DNA of 64,000 nucleotides from Burkholderiaceae bacterium. GTDB taxonomy: Bacteria > Pseudomonadota > Gammaproteobacteria > Burkholderiales > Burkholderiaceae_C. The notes beneath the pieces were generated by a model that worked only from the letters and a program-made list of their open reading frames with translations, searched no databases and was not told where the DNA came from. The translations under genes were made by a program, and so were the position numbers. This document shows, piece after piece, positions 9,062 through 18,630 of the stretch (within the stretch, counting starts at the first letter, position 1; the number at the start of each line of letters is the position of its first letter). The stretch is taken from NCBI GenBank assembly GCA_023954035.1, contig JAMLIT010000008.1, positions 26,506 to 90,505 of the forward strand, in the 5' to 3' direction.

Positions 9062-10138
9062 TCATCTTCCGGCCGCCGCCGTGGCGAGCGCGGACAGGGT
9101 TTCGTCGAGGCGCGGGGCTTCGGCCGTCTTGAGGTGCGCCTGAATCTGCTGCAACGCGGTGGCCGCGGTCTGGGTGCGGCGCGCCGCCGGGTCAAAGTAT
9201 TTGTTGAGCGCCGTGCTGGCGGTGAGCAGATCGGAGCGCGCGGCATCGAGCTGGCGCGCCAGAATGCCCAGGCGGGCGTTGAGGAGCATGAGTTTCAGGT
9301 TCTCGCGCAGGAAAAAGGCCTGGTCGGGCGAAATCAGAATGGCTTCGGGCTGGTCGATGCGGCGCACGCGCACCAGGCCGCGCAATTCCTCCTTCACGGC
9401 CTCCCAGCCACGCTGAAGCGGCGCCATCCAGACGGGCAGCATGGAAGCAGGGTCGGCGGCGGAGCCTGGCCCCGAGCTTGGCCGCGCGCTGGCTGCAAGA
9501 CGCTGCGTGGCTGCGGCCTGGGCCACGGCGTTCTTGAGCGGCAGCTCGTCCACCTGGCGCAGCAGTTCGTCCAGGCGCGCCAGCAGGCCGGCGGTGTCGG
9601 TGACGCTGGCGCTGGCCAGGCGTTCCAGATCCAGCGCCAAGGCACGCTGCACCGGGGCGAGGCGCGGCTGGGCGGCGCGGTCGATGCGCTGCTGCGCGCT
9701 TTTGAGCGCCGCCACCAGGGGCTGCATGCTGCCGGTCAACTGGGCCTGCTGCTGGGCCAGGCGCAGGTTGGCCTCGATGTCGACCACCAGGTTCTCGTCG
9801 CGCGATCGCGAGAGGCTTTGCATCAGTTCTTCGAGCTGGTTGCGCTGCAGGGCGACTTCGCTCAGGCGCGTCTCCTGCACCGCCAGACGCGCGGCCGACT
9901 CCTGTGCCAGCTCGCTCGCCTGGCGTGCCAAAGCGCGCGCCTCGATGGCCTGGCGCCCGGCATCCTGGCTTTGCTGCGCCAGCGCTTGCTGGATGTTGCC
10001 GAGCTTTTGCCACATCAGCAGGCTGCCGGCAACTCCGATCAGTGCCAACACGGCCACCAGCACCAGCGCCCAGCCCAGCAGGCGGTTGCTGCTCAGGGGC
10101 GCGGCGGAAGCGCCGGCGGAATCGACGGAATGGCTCAT
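9062..10138 (-). CDS. hemX: HemX-like uroporphyrinogen-III C-methyltransferase-family membrane protein
   Basis: A 358-residue protein with one N-terminal membrane anchor (LLGWALVLVAVLALIGVAGSL). A long coiled-coil, rich in Gln/Ala/Leu, follows (about residues 45-170), then the HemX C-terminal segment with VRRIDQPEAILISPDQAFFL, typical of the family. Despite the old name it has no methyltransferase motif; it is thought to scaffold haem-pathway enzymes. The start ATG at 10138 (MSHSVDSAG) overlaps the hemD stop by 4 bp, so the two are translationally coupled. Confidence 0.9.
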   Translation of the reverse strand: MSHSVDSAGASAAPLSSNRLLGWALVLVAVLALIGVAGSLLMWQKLGNIQQALAQQSQDAGRQAIEARALARQASELAQESAARLAVQETRLSEVALQRNQLEELMQSLSRSRDENLVVDIEANLRLAQQQAQLTGSMQPLVAALKSAQQRIDRAAQPRLAPVQRALALDLERLASASVTDTAGLLARLDELLRQVDELPLKNAVAQAAATQRLAASARPSSGPGSAADPASMLPVWMAPLQRGWEAVKEELRGLVRVRRIDQPEAILISPDQAFFLRENLKLMLLNARLGILARQLDAARSDLLTASTALNKYFDPAARRTQTAATALQQIQAHLKTAEAPRLDETLSALATAAAGR

Positions 10139-10938
10139 GCCGCGGATTCTATAGACGCCGCCACGTCGGCCAGAGCCGGCCGGCACGCCAGAACCTGGCC
10201 AAAACCCGCAGCGCGCGCGGCCTGCCCGATGCGTGGGTGCGTGACCAAGGCGCGGGCGCCCGCCCACGATTGCTCGGGCAGGGCCTGGCGCAGGTGCTCC
10301 AGCGCCTGCGTGCTGCTCAGCACCCACAGCGAGCCATCGGTGGCGCCAGCCTGGGCCAGCGCCCGCTGCTGCGGGCTCCAGGGCGGCGCGGTGCGGGTGT
10401 AGGCAACGACAAAATCCACGGCGCCGCCGGCGGCGCGGATCTGCTCGCTCAGCCAGTCGCGGCCCGTGCCGGTGTCGCCGCTGTCGGGTTCCGCGCCGCG
10501 AACGATCAGCACGCGGTTGCCCGGCCGCACATGGGGGCCCACCGTCTTCCACAGCGATTCGGAATCGAACTGGCCGGCGTCGGCCGCGGGCTGGTCAATG
10601 CGCCCTGGCGGCACGCCCAGAGCCTGGAGCATGGCGGCCGTGCCGGGGCCGGGCGCCCAAACTCTTGTTTTGATAGCTGCTTGCGCTTGCTGGATAAGCG
10701 CTAGGGCCTGATTTGATCCAAAAAAATGTCGCGCTGCGCTGCCGCTGACCACCATCAGCGCGTCGTAGTCGCCCAGATATTCCTGCGCGCGGGCAAGCGC
10801 CTGCGGGTCGGGCGCGCCGGCGATGCAGATCAGCGGCAGGGCGCAGGCGGCAATGCCGCGCGCGGTCAGCGCCTGCACCCAGTGCGAGGCCTCGGGTTCC
10901 GGGCGCGTGATGAGGGCGCGGAGCGGGGCGGCCGACAT
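10135..10938 (-). CDS. hemD: Uroporphyrinogen-III synthase
   Basis: Cyclises hydroxymethylbilane to uroporphyrinogen III in the cytoplasm. The 267-residue protein has the family's weakly conserved two-lobe pattern: ALITRPEPEASHW at the start, ALMVVSGSAARHFF in the first lobe, and WVLSSTQALEHL with ALVTHPRIGQAARAAGF in the second. It lies 14 bp after hemC and overlaps hemX by 4 bp. Odd: a copy of the window's dispersed palindromic repeat (10662-10726) lies inside the frame and encodes roughly ALALIQQAQAAIKTRVW, an added or altered surface segment in the first lobe. The frame remains open through it. Confidence 0.93.
   Translation of the reverse strand: MSAAPLRALITRPEPEASHWVQALTARGIAACALPLICIAGAPDPQALARAQEYLGDYDALMVVSGSAARHFFGSNQALALIQQAQAAIKTRVWAPGPGTAAMLQALGVPPGRIDQPAADAGQFDSESLWKTVGPHVRPGNRVLIVRGAEPDSGDTGTGRDWLSEQIRAAGGAVDFVVAYTRTAPPWSPQQRALAQAGATDGSLWVLSSTQALEHLRQALPEQSWAGARALVTHPRIGQAARAAGFGQVLACRPALADVAASIESAA
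10662..10726 (+). repeat. Dispersed palindromic repeat, copy 2, inside hemD
   Basis: Contains ttgatagctgcttgcgcttg followed by ctggataagcgctagggcc, then a tract of six a's. The order of parts (T-rich left end, tagctgcttgcgc, aagcgctag, A-rich right end) is the same as in the intergenic copies at 19967 and 21205. Here it is translated in frame. Confidence 0.8.
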
Positions 10939-10952
10939 GCTGCGCCGCCCTG

Positions 10953-11924
10953 TCAGTGCGCGCCGCGTTCGCGCAGCTGTGTGGCCACGGCCTGGCCCAG
11001 CGCTTCGGCCTGTTCCAGTGTGGTTGCAAGGCCGCTCTGGCTGGCGCGCAGCAGCGGCGTGCGCGCCTCGGGGCCGCCCAGGCTAGGGTCGCCCCAGGCG
11101 GCGTCGATGTGCAGTTGCGCGCCGTCGAGCCGGGCGTGCGCCGCCAGCGGCATCGAGCAGCTGCCGCCCATGGCGCGGCTGACGGCGCGCTCGGCCGCCA
11201 CGCGCAGCCAGGTGGGCTGGTGCACCAGTGGCGCCAGGGCTTCGATCAGATCGCTGCGGCCGGCGCGCACCTCAATGCCCAGCGCACCCTGGCCAGCGGC
11301 GGGCAGCATCTCGGTTTCGTCAAACTCGCAGCGGATGCGCTCTTGCAGCCCCAGACGCTTGAGTCCCGCAGCGGCCAGCACGATGGCTTCGTACTGGCCT
11401 TCGTCGAGCTTGCGCAGCCGGGTGTCGAGGTTGCCGCGCAGCGGCTCGATGCGCAGGTCGGGCCGCAGCGCCTGCAGCAGCACGGTGCGGCGCAGGCTGG
11501 ACGTGCCCACCACGGCGCCCTGGGGCAAATCTTGCAGGCGGGCATGGCGCGGCGAGACAAAGGCATCGCGCGCGTCCTCGCGCTCCATCACGCAGGCCAG
11601 CAGCATGCCCTCGGGCAGTTCCATGGGAACGTCCTTGAGCGAGTGCACGGCAATGTCGGCGCGGCCGTCTTCCAGCGCGGTTTCCAGTTCTTTGACAAAC
11701 AGCCCCTTGCCGCCCACTTTGGAGAGCGTGCGGTCCAGAATCTGGTCGCCCAGTGTCGTCATGCCCAGCAGGCTGACCTGGTGGCCGCGCGCCGCCAGCA
11801 GGGATTGCACATGCTCGGCCTGCCACAGGGCCAAACGGCTTTCGCGCGTGGCGATGACGATGTTCAGGGGGTGGGAATTCACGGCGCGGGGACGGACGGG
11901 GAATCGAGTGGGGAATGCTAGCAT
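10953..11924 (-). CDS. hemC: Hydroxymethylbilane synthase (porphobilinogen deaminase)
   Basis: Polymerises four porphobilinogens into hydroxymethylbilane in the cytoplasm. All hallmarks are visible: [16 protein letters not shown] at the N-terminus, KGLFVKELE, the catalytic-loop region [24 protein letters not shown], and [12 protein letters not shown], which contains the cysteine that carries the dipyrromethane cofactor. The longest frame starts at ATG 11924; GTG 11882 (giving [15 protein letters not shown]) fits the usual family length better and may be the true start. First gene of the hemC-hemD-hemX-hemY operon, divergent from ppc with about 50-90 bp between starts. Confidence 0.95.
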   Translation of the reverse strand: MLAFPTRFPVRPRAVNSHPLNIVIATRESRLALWQAEHVQSLLAARGHQVSLLGMTTLGDQILDRTLSKVGGKGLFVKELETALEDGRADIAVHSLKDVPMELPEGMLLACVMEREDARDAFVSPRHARLQDLPQGAVVGTSSLRRTVLLQALRPDLRIEPLRGNLDTRLRKLDEGQYEAIVLAAAGLKRLGLQERIRCEFDETEMLPAAGQGALGIEVRAGRSDLIEALAPLVHQPTWLRVAAERAVSRAMGGSCSMPLAAHARLDGAQLHIDAAWGDPSLGGPEARTPLLRASQSGLATTLEQAEALGQAVATQLRERGAH

Positions 11925-11974
11925 GCTGCGCCGCAGCAGCGCCCACCGCGCGGCGCATCTACCGGAGACAAGGC

Positions 11975-14776
11975 ATGGCCAGCACGCGCAAGAACGACAA
12001 AGACCAACCCCTCATCGACGACATCCGCCTGCTCGGCCGGATTCTGGGCGACGTGATCCGTGAGCAGGAGGGCGCTGCCGCGTTCGAGCTGATCGAGCAG
12101 GTGCGCCAGCTCTCGGTCGCTTTCCGGCGCGACGCTGATCATGAGGCCAACCGTGCACTGAAGAAGCTGCTCAAGAGCCTCTCGGCAGACCAGACCGTGA
12201 GCGTGATCCGCGCCTTCACCTATTTTTCGCACCTGGCCAACCTGGCCGAAGACCGCCACCACATTCGCCGCCGCACCATCCGCGAGCGCGCGGGCGATAC
12301 GCAGGAAGGCAGCATCGACGTTGCCCTGGCACGCCTGCGCTGGGCCGGCATTGCGCCCGGCACCGTGGCGCACACCCTGGCCGGCAGCTACGTCTCGCCC
12401 GTGCTCACCGCCCACCCCACCGAGGTGCAGCGCAAAAGCATTCTGGACGCCGAGCGCGCCATTGCCAAATTGCTGGCCGCGCGCAGCGACCTGCAGGAAC
12501 GCGCCCAGCTCTACAACAGCGCCCGCGACGCGCTGACGCCGCGCGAACTGGCCCGCAACGAGGCGCAACTGCGCGCCCACGTCACGCAGCTGTGGCAGAC
12601 GCGGCTGCTGCGCTACACCAAGCTGACCGTGGCCGACGAAATCGAAAACGCGCTGAGCTATTACGAAGCGACGTTTTTGCGCGAGATTCCCAAAATCTAT
12701 GCCGAGATGGAACAATCGCTCGGCCAGGGCAGCGTGGCCAGCTTTCTGCGCATGGGCCAATGGATTGGCGGCGACCGCGACGGCAACCCCAACGTCGGCG
12801 CCGATACCCTGGTGCAAGCGCTGCGCCGGCAAAGCGAAGTGGCGCTGCGCCACTACCTGACCGAAGTGCACCTGCTGGGCGCCGAGCTCTCGCTCTCTGC
12901 ACGGCTGGTGGAAGTGTCCAGCGACATGCAGCGCCTGGCAGAAAGCTCGCCCGACACCAGCGAGCACCGCCAGGACGAGCCCTATCGCCGCGCGCTCACC
13001 GGCATTTACGCGCGCCTTGCAGCCACGCTGGCCGAGCTGACAGGCGGCCAGGCCGCGCGCCATGCCGTCGCGCCGCAAAACCCCTACCCGCACGCCGAGG
13101 AGTTTCTGGCCGAGCTGCGCACCATTGCCTGGTCGCTCGCCACACACCACGGTGACGCCCTGGGCGCGCAGCGCCTGCACCCGCTGATCCGCGCGGTCGA
13201 GGTATTCGGCTTTCACCTGGCCACGGTGGACCTGCGCCAAAGCTCGGACCAGCACGAACGTGTGATTGCCGAACTGCTGGCCACCGCGCGCGTGGCGCCC
13301 GACTACGCACTGCTGGATGAGGCGGCGCGCTGCGCCTTGCTGCTGCAACTGCTGCAGGACGCCCGGCCGCTGCGGGTCGTGGGCGCGCAGTACAGCGAAC
13401 ACACGCTGGGCGAGATGGCGGTGTTTGAAACTGCGCGTACCCTGCGCCAGCGCTATGGCCGGCAGGCCATCGTCCACTACATCACCAGCCACACCGAAAC
13501 CGTGAGCGACCTGCTCGAAGTGCTGCTGCTGCAAAAGGAAGTGGGGCTGATGCACGGGAGCCTCGGCACATCGGACGCCCGCGCCGACCTCATCGTCGTG
13601 CCCTTGTTCGAGACCATCGAAGACCTGCAGAGCGCCGCCAGCATCATGCGCGGCTTCTACCAGACCCCCGGCATCGCCGCGCTGGTGCAGCGCTCGGGCG
13701 GCCAGCAGGACATCATGCTGGGCTACTCGGACAGCAACAAGGACGGCGGCATCTTCACGAGCAACTGGGAGCTGTACCGCGCCGAGATCGCGCTGGTGGA
13801 GTTTTTTGACGAGCTGGCGGCCACCACCCCCATCCGCCTGCGCATGTTCCACGGCCGGGGCGGCACCGTGGGGCGCGGCGGTGGGCCGAGCTACCAGGCC
13901 ATCCTGGCGCAGCCACCCGGCACCGTGCGCGGCCAGATTCGGCTGACCGAGCAGGGCGAGGTGATCGCCTCGAAGTACGCCAACCCCGAAATCGGCCGGC
14001 GCAACCTGGAAACCCTGGTGGCCGCCACCCTGGAGGCCACGCTATTGCAACCCACCAAACCGGCGACGCCGGCGTTTCTGGACGCCGCCGCGCAGTTGTC
14101 GCTGGCCAGCATGGCGGCCTACCGCGCCCTGGTGTACGAGACCCCCGGCTTCACCGACTATTTCTTCAATTCCACGCCGATCCGCGAAATCGCCGAACTC
14201 AACATCGGCTCGCGCCCGGCGTCGCGCAAACCCAGCCAGAAGATTGAAGACTTGCGCGCCATTCCCTGGGGCTTCAGCTGGGGCCAGTGCCGCCTCACCC
14301 TGCCGGGCTGGTACGGTTTTGGCTCGGCCGTGGAGGCATTCCTCAGTGCCCCCGGCAAAGACCCCAAAGCCCAGCTCGCGCTGCTGCGCAAGATGGTGCG
14401 CGAATGGCCGTTCTTCAGCACCTTGCTGTCCAACATGGACATGGTGCTCGCCAAGAGCGACCTGGCGCTGGCGTCGCGCTACAGCGAGCTGGTGCAAGAC
14501 GCCCGCCTGCGCAAAAAAGTGTTCGGCGCCATGGAAGCCGAGTGGCACCGCACCGCCGATGCGCTGACCCGCATCACCGGCGACAAGCAGCGCCTGGCGC
14601 ACAACACCGCGCTGGCACGCTCCATCCGCCACCGCTTCCCCTACATCGACCCGCTCCACCACCTGCAGGTCGAGCTGATCCGCCGCTGGCGCGCCGGGCA
14701 GGGCGACGAGCGGGTGCAGACCGGGATTCACATTTCGATCAACGGGATTGCGGCGGGGTTGCGCAATACCGGTTGA
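11975..14776 (+). CDS. ppc: Phosphoenolpyruvate carboxylase
   Basis: Carboxylates PEP to oxaloacetate, an anaplerotic cytoplasmic reaction. The protein is 933 residues, normal for the family. Catalytic regions are intact: [13 protein letters not shown] (active-site His), [12 protein letters not shown], the glycine loop [14 protein letters not shown], and the conserved C-terminus ending RNTG. ATG 11975 is preceded by a ggag box (11964-11967); the open frame back to 11915 overlaps the hemC start and is not protein-like. The ppc/hemC divergent layout is common in this bacterial family. No T-run terminator reads on the plus strand after it; the hairpin at 14871 faces the other way. Confidence 0.98.
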   Translation: MASTRKNDKDQPLIDDIRLLGRILGDVIREQEGAAAFELIEQVRQLSVAFRRDADHEANRALKKLLKSLSADQTVSVIRAFTYFSHLANLAEDRHHIRRRTIRERAGDTQEGSIDVALARLRWAGIAPGTVAHTLAGSYVSPVLTAHPTEVQRKSILDAERAIAKLLAARSDLQERAQLYNSARDALTPRELARNEAQLRAHVTQLWQTRLLRYTKLTVADEIENALSYYEATFLREIPKIYAEMEQSLGQGSVASFLRMGQWIGGDRDGNPNVGADTLVQALRRQSEVALRHYLTEVHLLGAELSLSARLVEVSSDMQRLAESSPDTSEHRQDEPYRRALTGIYARLAATLAELTGGQAARHAVAPQNPYPHAEEFLAELRTIAWSLATHHGDALGAQRLHPLIRAVEVFGFHLATVDLRQSSDQHERVIAELLATARVAPDYALLDEAARCALLLQLLQDARPLRVVGAQYSEHTLGEMAVFETARTLRQRYGRQAIVHYITSHTETVSDLLEVLLLQKEVGLMHGSLGTSDARADLIVVPLFETIEDLQSAASIMRGFYQTPGIAALVQRSGGQQDIMLGYSDSNKDGGIFTSNWELYRAEIALVEFFDELAATTPIRLRMFHGRGGTVGRGGGPSYQAILAQPPGTVRGQIRLTEQGEVIASKYANPEIGRRNLETLVAATLEATLLQPTKPATPAFLDAAAQLSLASMAAYRALVYETPGFTDYFFNSTPIREIAELNIGSRPASRKPSQKIEDLRAIPWGFSWGQCRLTLPGWYGFGSAVEAFLSAPGKDPKAQLALLRKMVREWPFFSTLLSNMDMVLAKSDLALASRYSELVQDARLRKKVFGAMEAEWHRTADALTRITGDKQRLAHNTALARSIRHRFPYIDPLHHLQVELIRRWRAGQGDERVQTGIHISINGIAAGLRNTG

Positions 14777-14864
14777 TATCTATTGCTGGGGCAGATAGAA
14801 ATGCGCTCTTAAAGCGTCTGCCAGATGCTCCTGGGCGGTGATCTGCATTGCAGGTGGGGGCATG

Positions 14865-14898
14865 AAAAAACCCGCCCGAAAGTCGACTTTCGGGCGGG
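14865..14898 (-). terminator. Rho-independent terminator after the IPTL-CTERM gene
   Basis: A perfect 14-bp-arm palindrome (cccgcccgaaagtc / gactttcgggcggg, 14871-14898) is followed on the minus strand by six T residues. It ends the minus-strand gene that stops at 14921. Because it is symmetric it may also stop ppc transcripts from the other side. Confidence 0.85.
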
Positions 14899-14920
14899 TG
14901 GATGGCAGAGTATTTAAAAA

Positions 14921-15607
14921 TTAAGCCAGACGGCGGCGCAATCCGAATACAGCTGCGATCGCTATGAGTGTTGAAAGGAGGAGCAGGCTCCATTCTGACA
15001 ATGTCGGGATTGATTGCGCATTCGGAGCCGATGCCGATGCACTTCCAAAAGTGATATTATCAAACCCCGTTTGATTAGAGCTTCCTGTATACACCACCGA
15101 TCTCGCAACTCCAGAAAATGTTACGCCTAACTCGGTCCAGTTACAAAACCCCCCGGTCGGGTCGCCGACACAGGAGTTGCCTGTATGCTGAGCTGGCCCA
15201 TTTGCCGTTGCCAGTACCGAGCCAGTCCCGTTCAAGCCATCGTAAATCGTAACAGTTACTGGAACTGACGATGAATAGAAAAATGCGTAACCTGTATCGA
15301 ATCCGGCGGCCACATTCATGGTGAATGACGACCCACTCATCCAATAAACAATTGTACTGGGACTTGGCTCATTGGCAAAACTTCCGCCTCCGCCAGCATC
15401 CGAATCAATAATTGCCAATGCACTGGAGTCAAAAGCAACCCCTACATTCGGGCCGACGCTGCCAAGACTGCCGGTACCACCATTATAAAAATTCAAAACG
15501 GCTTCGCTGTTCTGTAATCCTTCAAATGTTAGCTGTGTTACGGCCGCATAAGCACTCATGCAGAACATGCCAAGCAGCACTACCAAACTTGCCTTTATCG
15601 ATTTCAT
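14921..15607 (-). CDS. Exported protein with IPTL-CTERM sorting signal (1)
   Basis: A 228-residue protein. It has a signal peptide (MKSIKASLVVLLGMFCMSAYA), then a Gly/Ser/Thr-rich beta-type ectodomain with FDTGYAFFYSSSVPVTVTIYDG. It ends in the sorting tripartite IPTLSEW - hydrophobic segment - GLRRRLA, the IPTL-CTERM signal recognised by exosortase H (present at 21880). The ectodomain resembles filament- or lectin-like surface proteins, but no precise family is recognised. ATG 15607 follows a gaggg box. Base composition is clearly less GC-rich than the neighbours, and many A/T-ending codons are used, suggesting transfer or relaxed codon choice. Likely processed in the periplasm and placed on the cell surface or matrix. 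Confidence 0.88.
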   Translation of the reverse strand: MKSIKASLVVLLGMFCMSAYAAVTQLTFEGLQNSEAVLNFYNGGTGSLGSVGPNVGVAFDSSALAIIDSDAGGGGSFANEPSPSTIVYWMSGSSFTMNVAAGFDTGYAFFYSSSVPVTVTIYDGLNGTGSVLATANGPAQHTGNSCVGDPTGGFCNWTELGVTFSGVARSVVYTGSSNQTGFDNITFGSASASAPNAQSIPTLSEWSLLLLSTLIAIAAVFGLRRRLA

Positions 15608-16026
15608 ATTCTTTCCCTCTCGTGACTGAATAAACTTACTGGATCAATGCAAAATGGTGAATTTATGAAAGCCGGGCCAATCAGATTGACTGAATAAAAA
15701 TCAATTTAAAACAAAAAACAATCTTACACAGTTCTCCCCAGAAAGACAATGAACCAACAGGCAGACGTGTTGCGCGGTTCCAACAGCTGCCGTCCCATAG
15801 GGGGCGATTGGGGCAAATAATCCCCAGCTGCTCTTATCAGGTCACACGCTGCCTGCGGAGCCGACATCGCTGCGAAGTCGCTGATGTCGCGGTGCGGACG
15901 CAGCCTGGCGGTGCCTTCCCGGTCCCAACTAGTCCGGCATCTGGCTTGGCGTACGGCCAAGTTCCCTTGGCAGTTGCCCTTGGCCCAAGGCTTTGCTGTG
16001 CGCGGAGGGGTTGCCTCTCGAGACCC
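15608..16026. other. Gene-free stretch upstream of the IPTL-CTERM gene
   Basis: The first 110 bp (15608-15720) are A/T-rich and should contain the minus-strand promoter of the IPTL-CTERM gene, though no clear -10/-35 pair could be fixed. From about 15830 to 16026 the composition returns to GC-rich, but the frames are not protein-like. No gene, RNA or repeat was recognised. Confidence 0.5.
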
Positions 16027-17220
16027 TCAATTCCCCAGCAGCTCCCCCACCGCGTGCAGGTCTTCCACGCGGTCGCACACCGCTTTGACGGCCATCATGA
16101 TGGGGATGCCCAGCAACAGCCCCCACAAGCCCCAGAGCCAACCCCAGGCCAGGACGCTGACGAACACCGCCACCGGGCTCAGGCTGCTGGCGCGGCTGGT
16201 GAGCCAGGGCGTGAGCAGGTTGCCCACCAGGGTGTGGATCACCAGAGAGGCGCCGCCAATCGCAAAGGCCATGTCGAGGGTGCCGAACTGCAGAAACGCC
16301 ACCAGTGCCGAGGCACCGGTGACGATGAGCGAGCCGATGTAGGGCGCCAGGTTGAGCACGCCCGCAATCACCCCCCAGACCGCGGCGTTGTCCAGGCCCA
16401 GCGCGGCATAGGCCAGCCCTGTGGCGACACCGACGACAGCGCTGGTGACCACCTGCACCAGCAGATAGCGCTGCACCTGGCCGTTGATTTCGTCGATGAC
16501 CTGCAAGGTCACCTTGCGCCGCGCCAGGCTGGGGCCGGCGATGCGCATCAGCTTGTGGCGAAAGGTGTCGCCCGCGGTCAGGGCGAAGAAGCTGAGAAAC
16601 AGGACGATGGTCAGCTGCCCGAGCACCGACATCAAGCCCATGGTGCCGCTCCAGAGGTAGTCCCGGACGTTGAGCGGGCTGCGCTCGATCTGCACGCGCT
16701 GCACGCCGCGCCGGGCGACCGAGGGGGCGGAGGTCTCGGCCGCGGCCTGCTCGATTTGCGCTGCTGCTTTTTGCACCGTCTCGATCGGGCTGGGCTGGCG
16801 GGCACGTTCGCGCATCTTGTCGCGCACTTTCGAGGCAGCCTTGGGCAGTGAGTCGACCACCTGCGAAGCACCGTCGCTCAACTGGTACACGGTCCCCGCG
16901 AGGGAACCGGTCAAGGACAGAAGCAGGACGGCTGCCGAGACGGCCCGGGGAACGCGGTGGCGGTGCAGTCGGCTTACCACCGGCGAGAGCGCGCAGATCA
17001 TCAGCGCGCTCATGGCAATCGGGATGAACACCGCCGCCGCCCAGTGCAGCACGGCCAGCACCGCGCACAAGGCGATCAGGGCCAGCGAGGCGCTGCGCAC
17101 GCCGACGGGCAGGTGGACCGGGATGGCCTGCGCCGGGCGCTCGACCGGGGTGAGCACCACCGCGCCATCGCCTTCGCACGGCGGGGTGGGGGCTGGCGCG
17201 CTGGGGCTGGGTTCGCTCAT
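16027..17220 (-). CDS. AI-2E transporter family permease
   Basis: A 397-residue inner-membrane protein of the AI-2E/PerM family (PF01594-type). A proline-rich cytoplasmic N-terminus is followed by two hydrophobic segments, a charged soluble loop (about residues 115-190), and five or more C-terminal membrane segments. Family motifs include LNLAPYIGSLIV and the closing LLLGIPIMMAVKAVCDRVEDL. Members export small molecules or ions; the label AI-2 exporter applies to only a few of them and cannot be assumed here. Monocistronic on the minus strand. Confidence 0.9.
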   Translation of the reverse strand: MSEPSPSAPAPTPPCEGDGAVVLTPVERPAQAIPVHLPVGVRSASLALIALCAVLAVLHWAAAVFIPIAMSALMICALSPVVSRLHRHRVPRAVSAAVLLLSLTGSLAGTVYQLSDGASQVVDSLPKAASKVRDKMRERARQPSPIETVQKAAAQIEQAAAETSAPSVARRGVQRVQIERSPLNVRDYLWSGTMGLMSVLGQLTIVLFLSFFALTAGDTFRHKLMRIAGPSLARRKVTLQVIDEINGQVQRYLLVQVVTSAVVGVATGLAYAALGLDNAAVWGVIAGVLNLAPYIGSLIVTGASALVAFLQFGTLDMAFAIGGASLVIHTLVGNLLTPWLTSRASSLSPVAVFVSVLAWGWLWGLWGLLLGIPIMMAVKAVCDRVEDLHAVGELLGN

Positions 17221-17308
17221 GCGCGAATTGTGGCGCGTCCGGTGCGCCCCGTTTGTAGGCGCTCACGCGCTTAGGCCCCCGGGAAAGGACTGGAGCCCAG
17301 CCAGATCC

Positions 17309-18505
17309 TTAGCAGGCGGGCCAGCTTCGGTTGTTGTTGTATGCGTCCACTGTGCCCAGCAGCTTCGTCCAGTACGCGGGAAGCGCGGACCAGCGGCTGC
17401 CCGTTCCGTCCAGGTCGGTGACGTACATCCGCCCGGTGTTGACCCGCGCCTTGCTCGCGGTCGCGACAGTGCTCTGCATGGCGGTGCAGGTGTTGGCGCT
17501 GTGCACCAGCGCGGCTTGCCGGGTATTGTCCTGGCCGTAGACCCAGGTGTGTGCGGGCTGGGGGTCGTGGCTTTGGTAAGCCGACGCATTGCCTTCAAAG
17601 GTCACGAGCACATCGGCCACGCTGGCGTAGCCAGCGTCCGGGAAGCTGCCAGGGTTGCCAATGACCAGCAGGCCTTTGCCATGCACGTAGGTGTAGAGGT
17701 CGGTGTAGAAAGGCAGCCGATCGCTTGCCGAAGCCATTTCTCCGAAGTAAATGCCATCGAGCAGGCCCGGATACAGCGCGAGGTATTGATCGACCGTGGT
17801 CTTGATGTCCGCCACCGAGAGTGTGCCGCTGCCCAGAGCGGTAGCCACGTAGCCCACCACCTTCTGATTGCCCGGCTGCACTGCCTTGAAAGCGGTGATT
17901 GCCTTGAGCAGATCGGCATCGACTTTGCTGGTGCCCGTCAGGATGCCGTCGCCAGATTTGGCCACCGCGGTGATCTTCACATTGGGATAGCTGGCAGCGC
18001 CGCTGGTCAGGGTGTCCCACGGTGAGCCTTTGGCCGCACTGAAGAAGGCTGGCACCAGCAGTTCCAGATCCTTGGGCTTGGGCCGGATGAACAGTGCCAG
18101 GCGGTCGCTGTCCGAATGCGTCTTGCTGGTCGCCGTCGCCTCCACCTGCACCGCGCCGGGCTGGGTGTCTTGCATCTCCGAGGCGGCCGTGCCGGCCACC
18201 GTGGCGGTCACTGGGCGCGTCAGGCGCGCGGTAGGACGGCTGGCGCTGAGCGTCACCAGCGTGCCATCCGGGGCACTTTTGCCCTCTACCGCGACACTGA
18301 TCTGCAAGTTGATTGGCGAATTGGTGTCATGCACGCTGCCATCGGTGACGGGGCCGCTGAAGCGCACGCTGATCGGGCCGGCCGGCGGAGGCGGCGGTGC
18401 AGGCGCCGGCGCCGGCTCGGTGGTGCCCCCGCAACCTGCCAGGGCAGCGGTCAGAAACAGCAAGCCTGCGGCGACGCGGCTGTTCGCGTGGGTGCGTTGG
18501 CGCAT
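17309..18505 (-). CDS. Lipoprotein with Spherulation-specific family 4 domain
   Basis: A 398-residue secreted lipoprotein. It has a signal sequence with lipobox LAGC followed by a Pro/Ala linker (PAPAPAPPPPPAGP), and a beta-rich segment (about 40-145). The C-terminal 250 residues match the Spherulin-4/glycosidase-like TIM-barrel family: LLVPAFFSA, ASYPNVKITAVAKSGDGIL, VVGYVATALGS and DGIYFGEM. The start ATG 18505 was chosen over ATG 18526 because aaggagag lies just upstream. The family was named from slime moulds and also includes secreted fungal and bacterial proteins; an endo-galactosaminidase-like fold suggests action on polysaccharide. Nearby genes do not refine the role. Confidence 0.82.
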   Translation of the reverse strand: MRQRTHANSRVAAGLLFLTAALAGCGGTTEPAPAPAPPPPPAGPISVRFSGPVTDGSVHDTNSPINLQISVAVEGKSAPDGTLVTLSASRPTARLTRPVTATVAGTAASEMQDTQPGAVQVEATATSKTHSDSDRLALFIRPKPKDLELLVPAFFSAAKGSPWDTLTSGAASYPNVKITAVAKSGDGILTGTSKVDADLLKAITAFKAVQPGNQKVVGYVATALGSGTLSVADIKTTVDQYLALYPGLLDGIYFGEMASASDRLPFYTDLYTYVHGKGLLVIGNPGSFPDAGYASVADVLVTFEGNASAYQSHDPQPAHTWVYGQDNTRQAALVHSANTCTAMQSTVATASKARVNTGRMYVTDLDGTGSRWSALPAYWTKLLGTVDAYNNNRSWPAC

Positions 18506-18630
18506 TTTTCTCTCCTTCAAGTTCATGCCATTGTGAGGGATTGTTGGTCCTTGGCGCCGCTGGGAAAAAGCGCTTCTGGTCGGGAAACACCGGTTTGTTG
18601 CGCCGATTGCGGGCCCGGCAGGTGGCTACC

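Noticed and set aside
15724-15960. 78-codon minus-strand frame in the gap upstream of the IPTL-CTERM gene
   Set aside because: No ribosome-binding site, no recognisable motif, and the composition is unlike protein.
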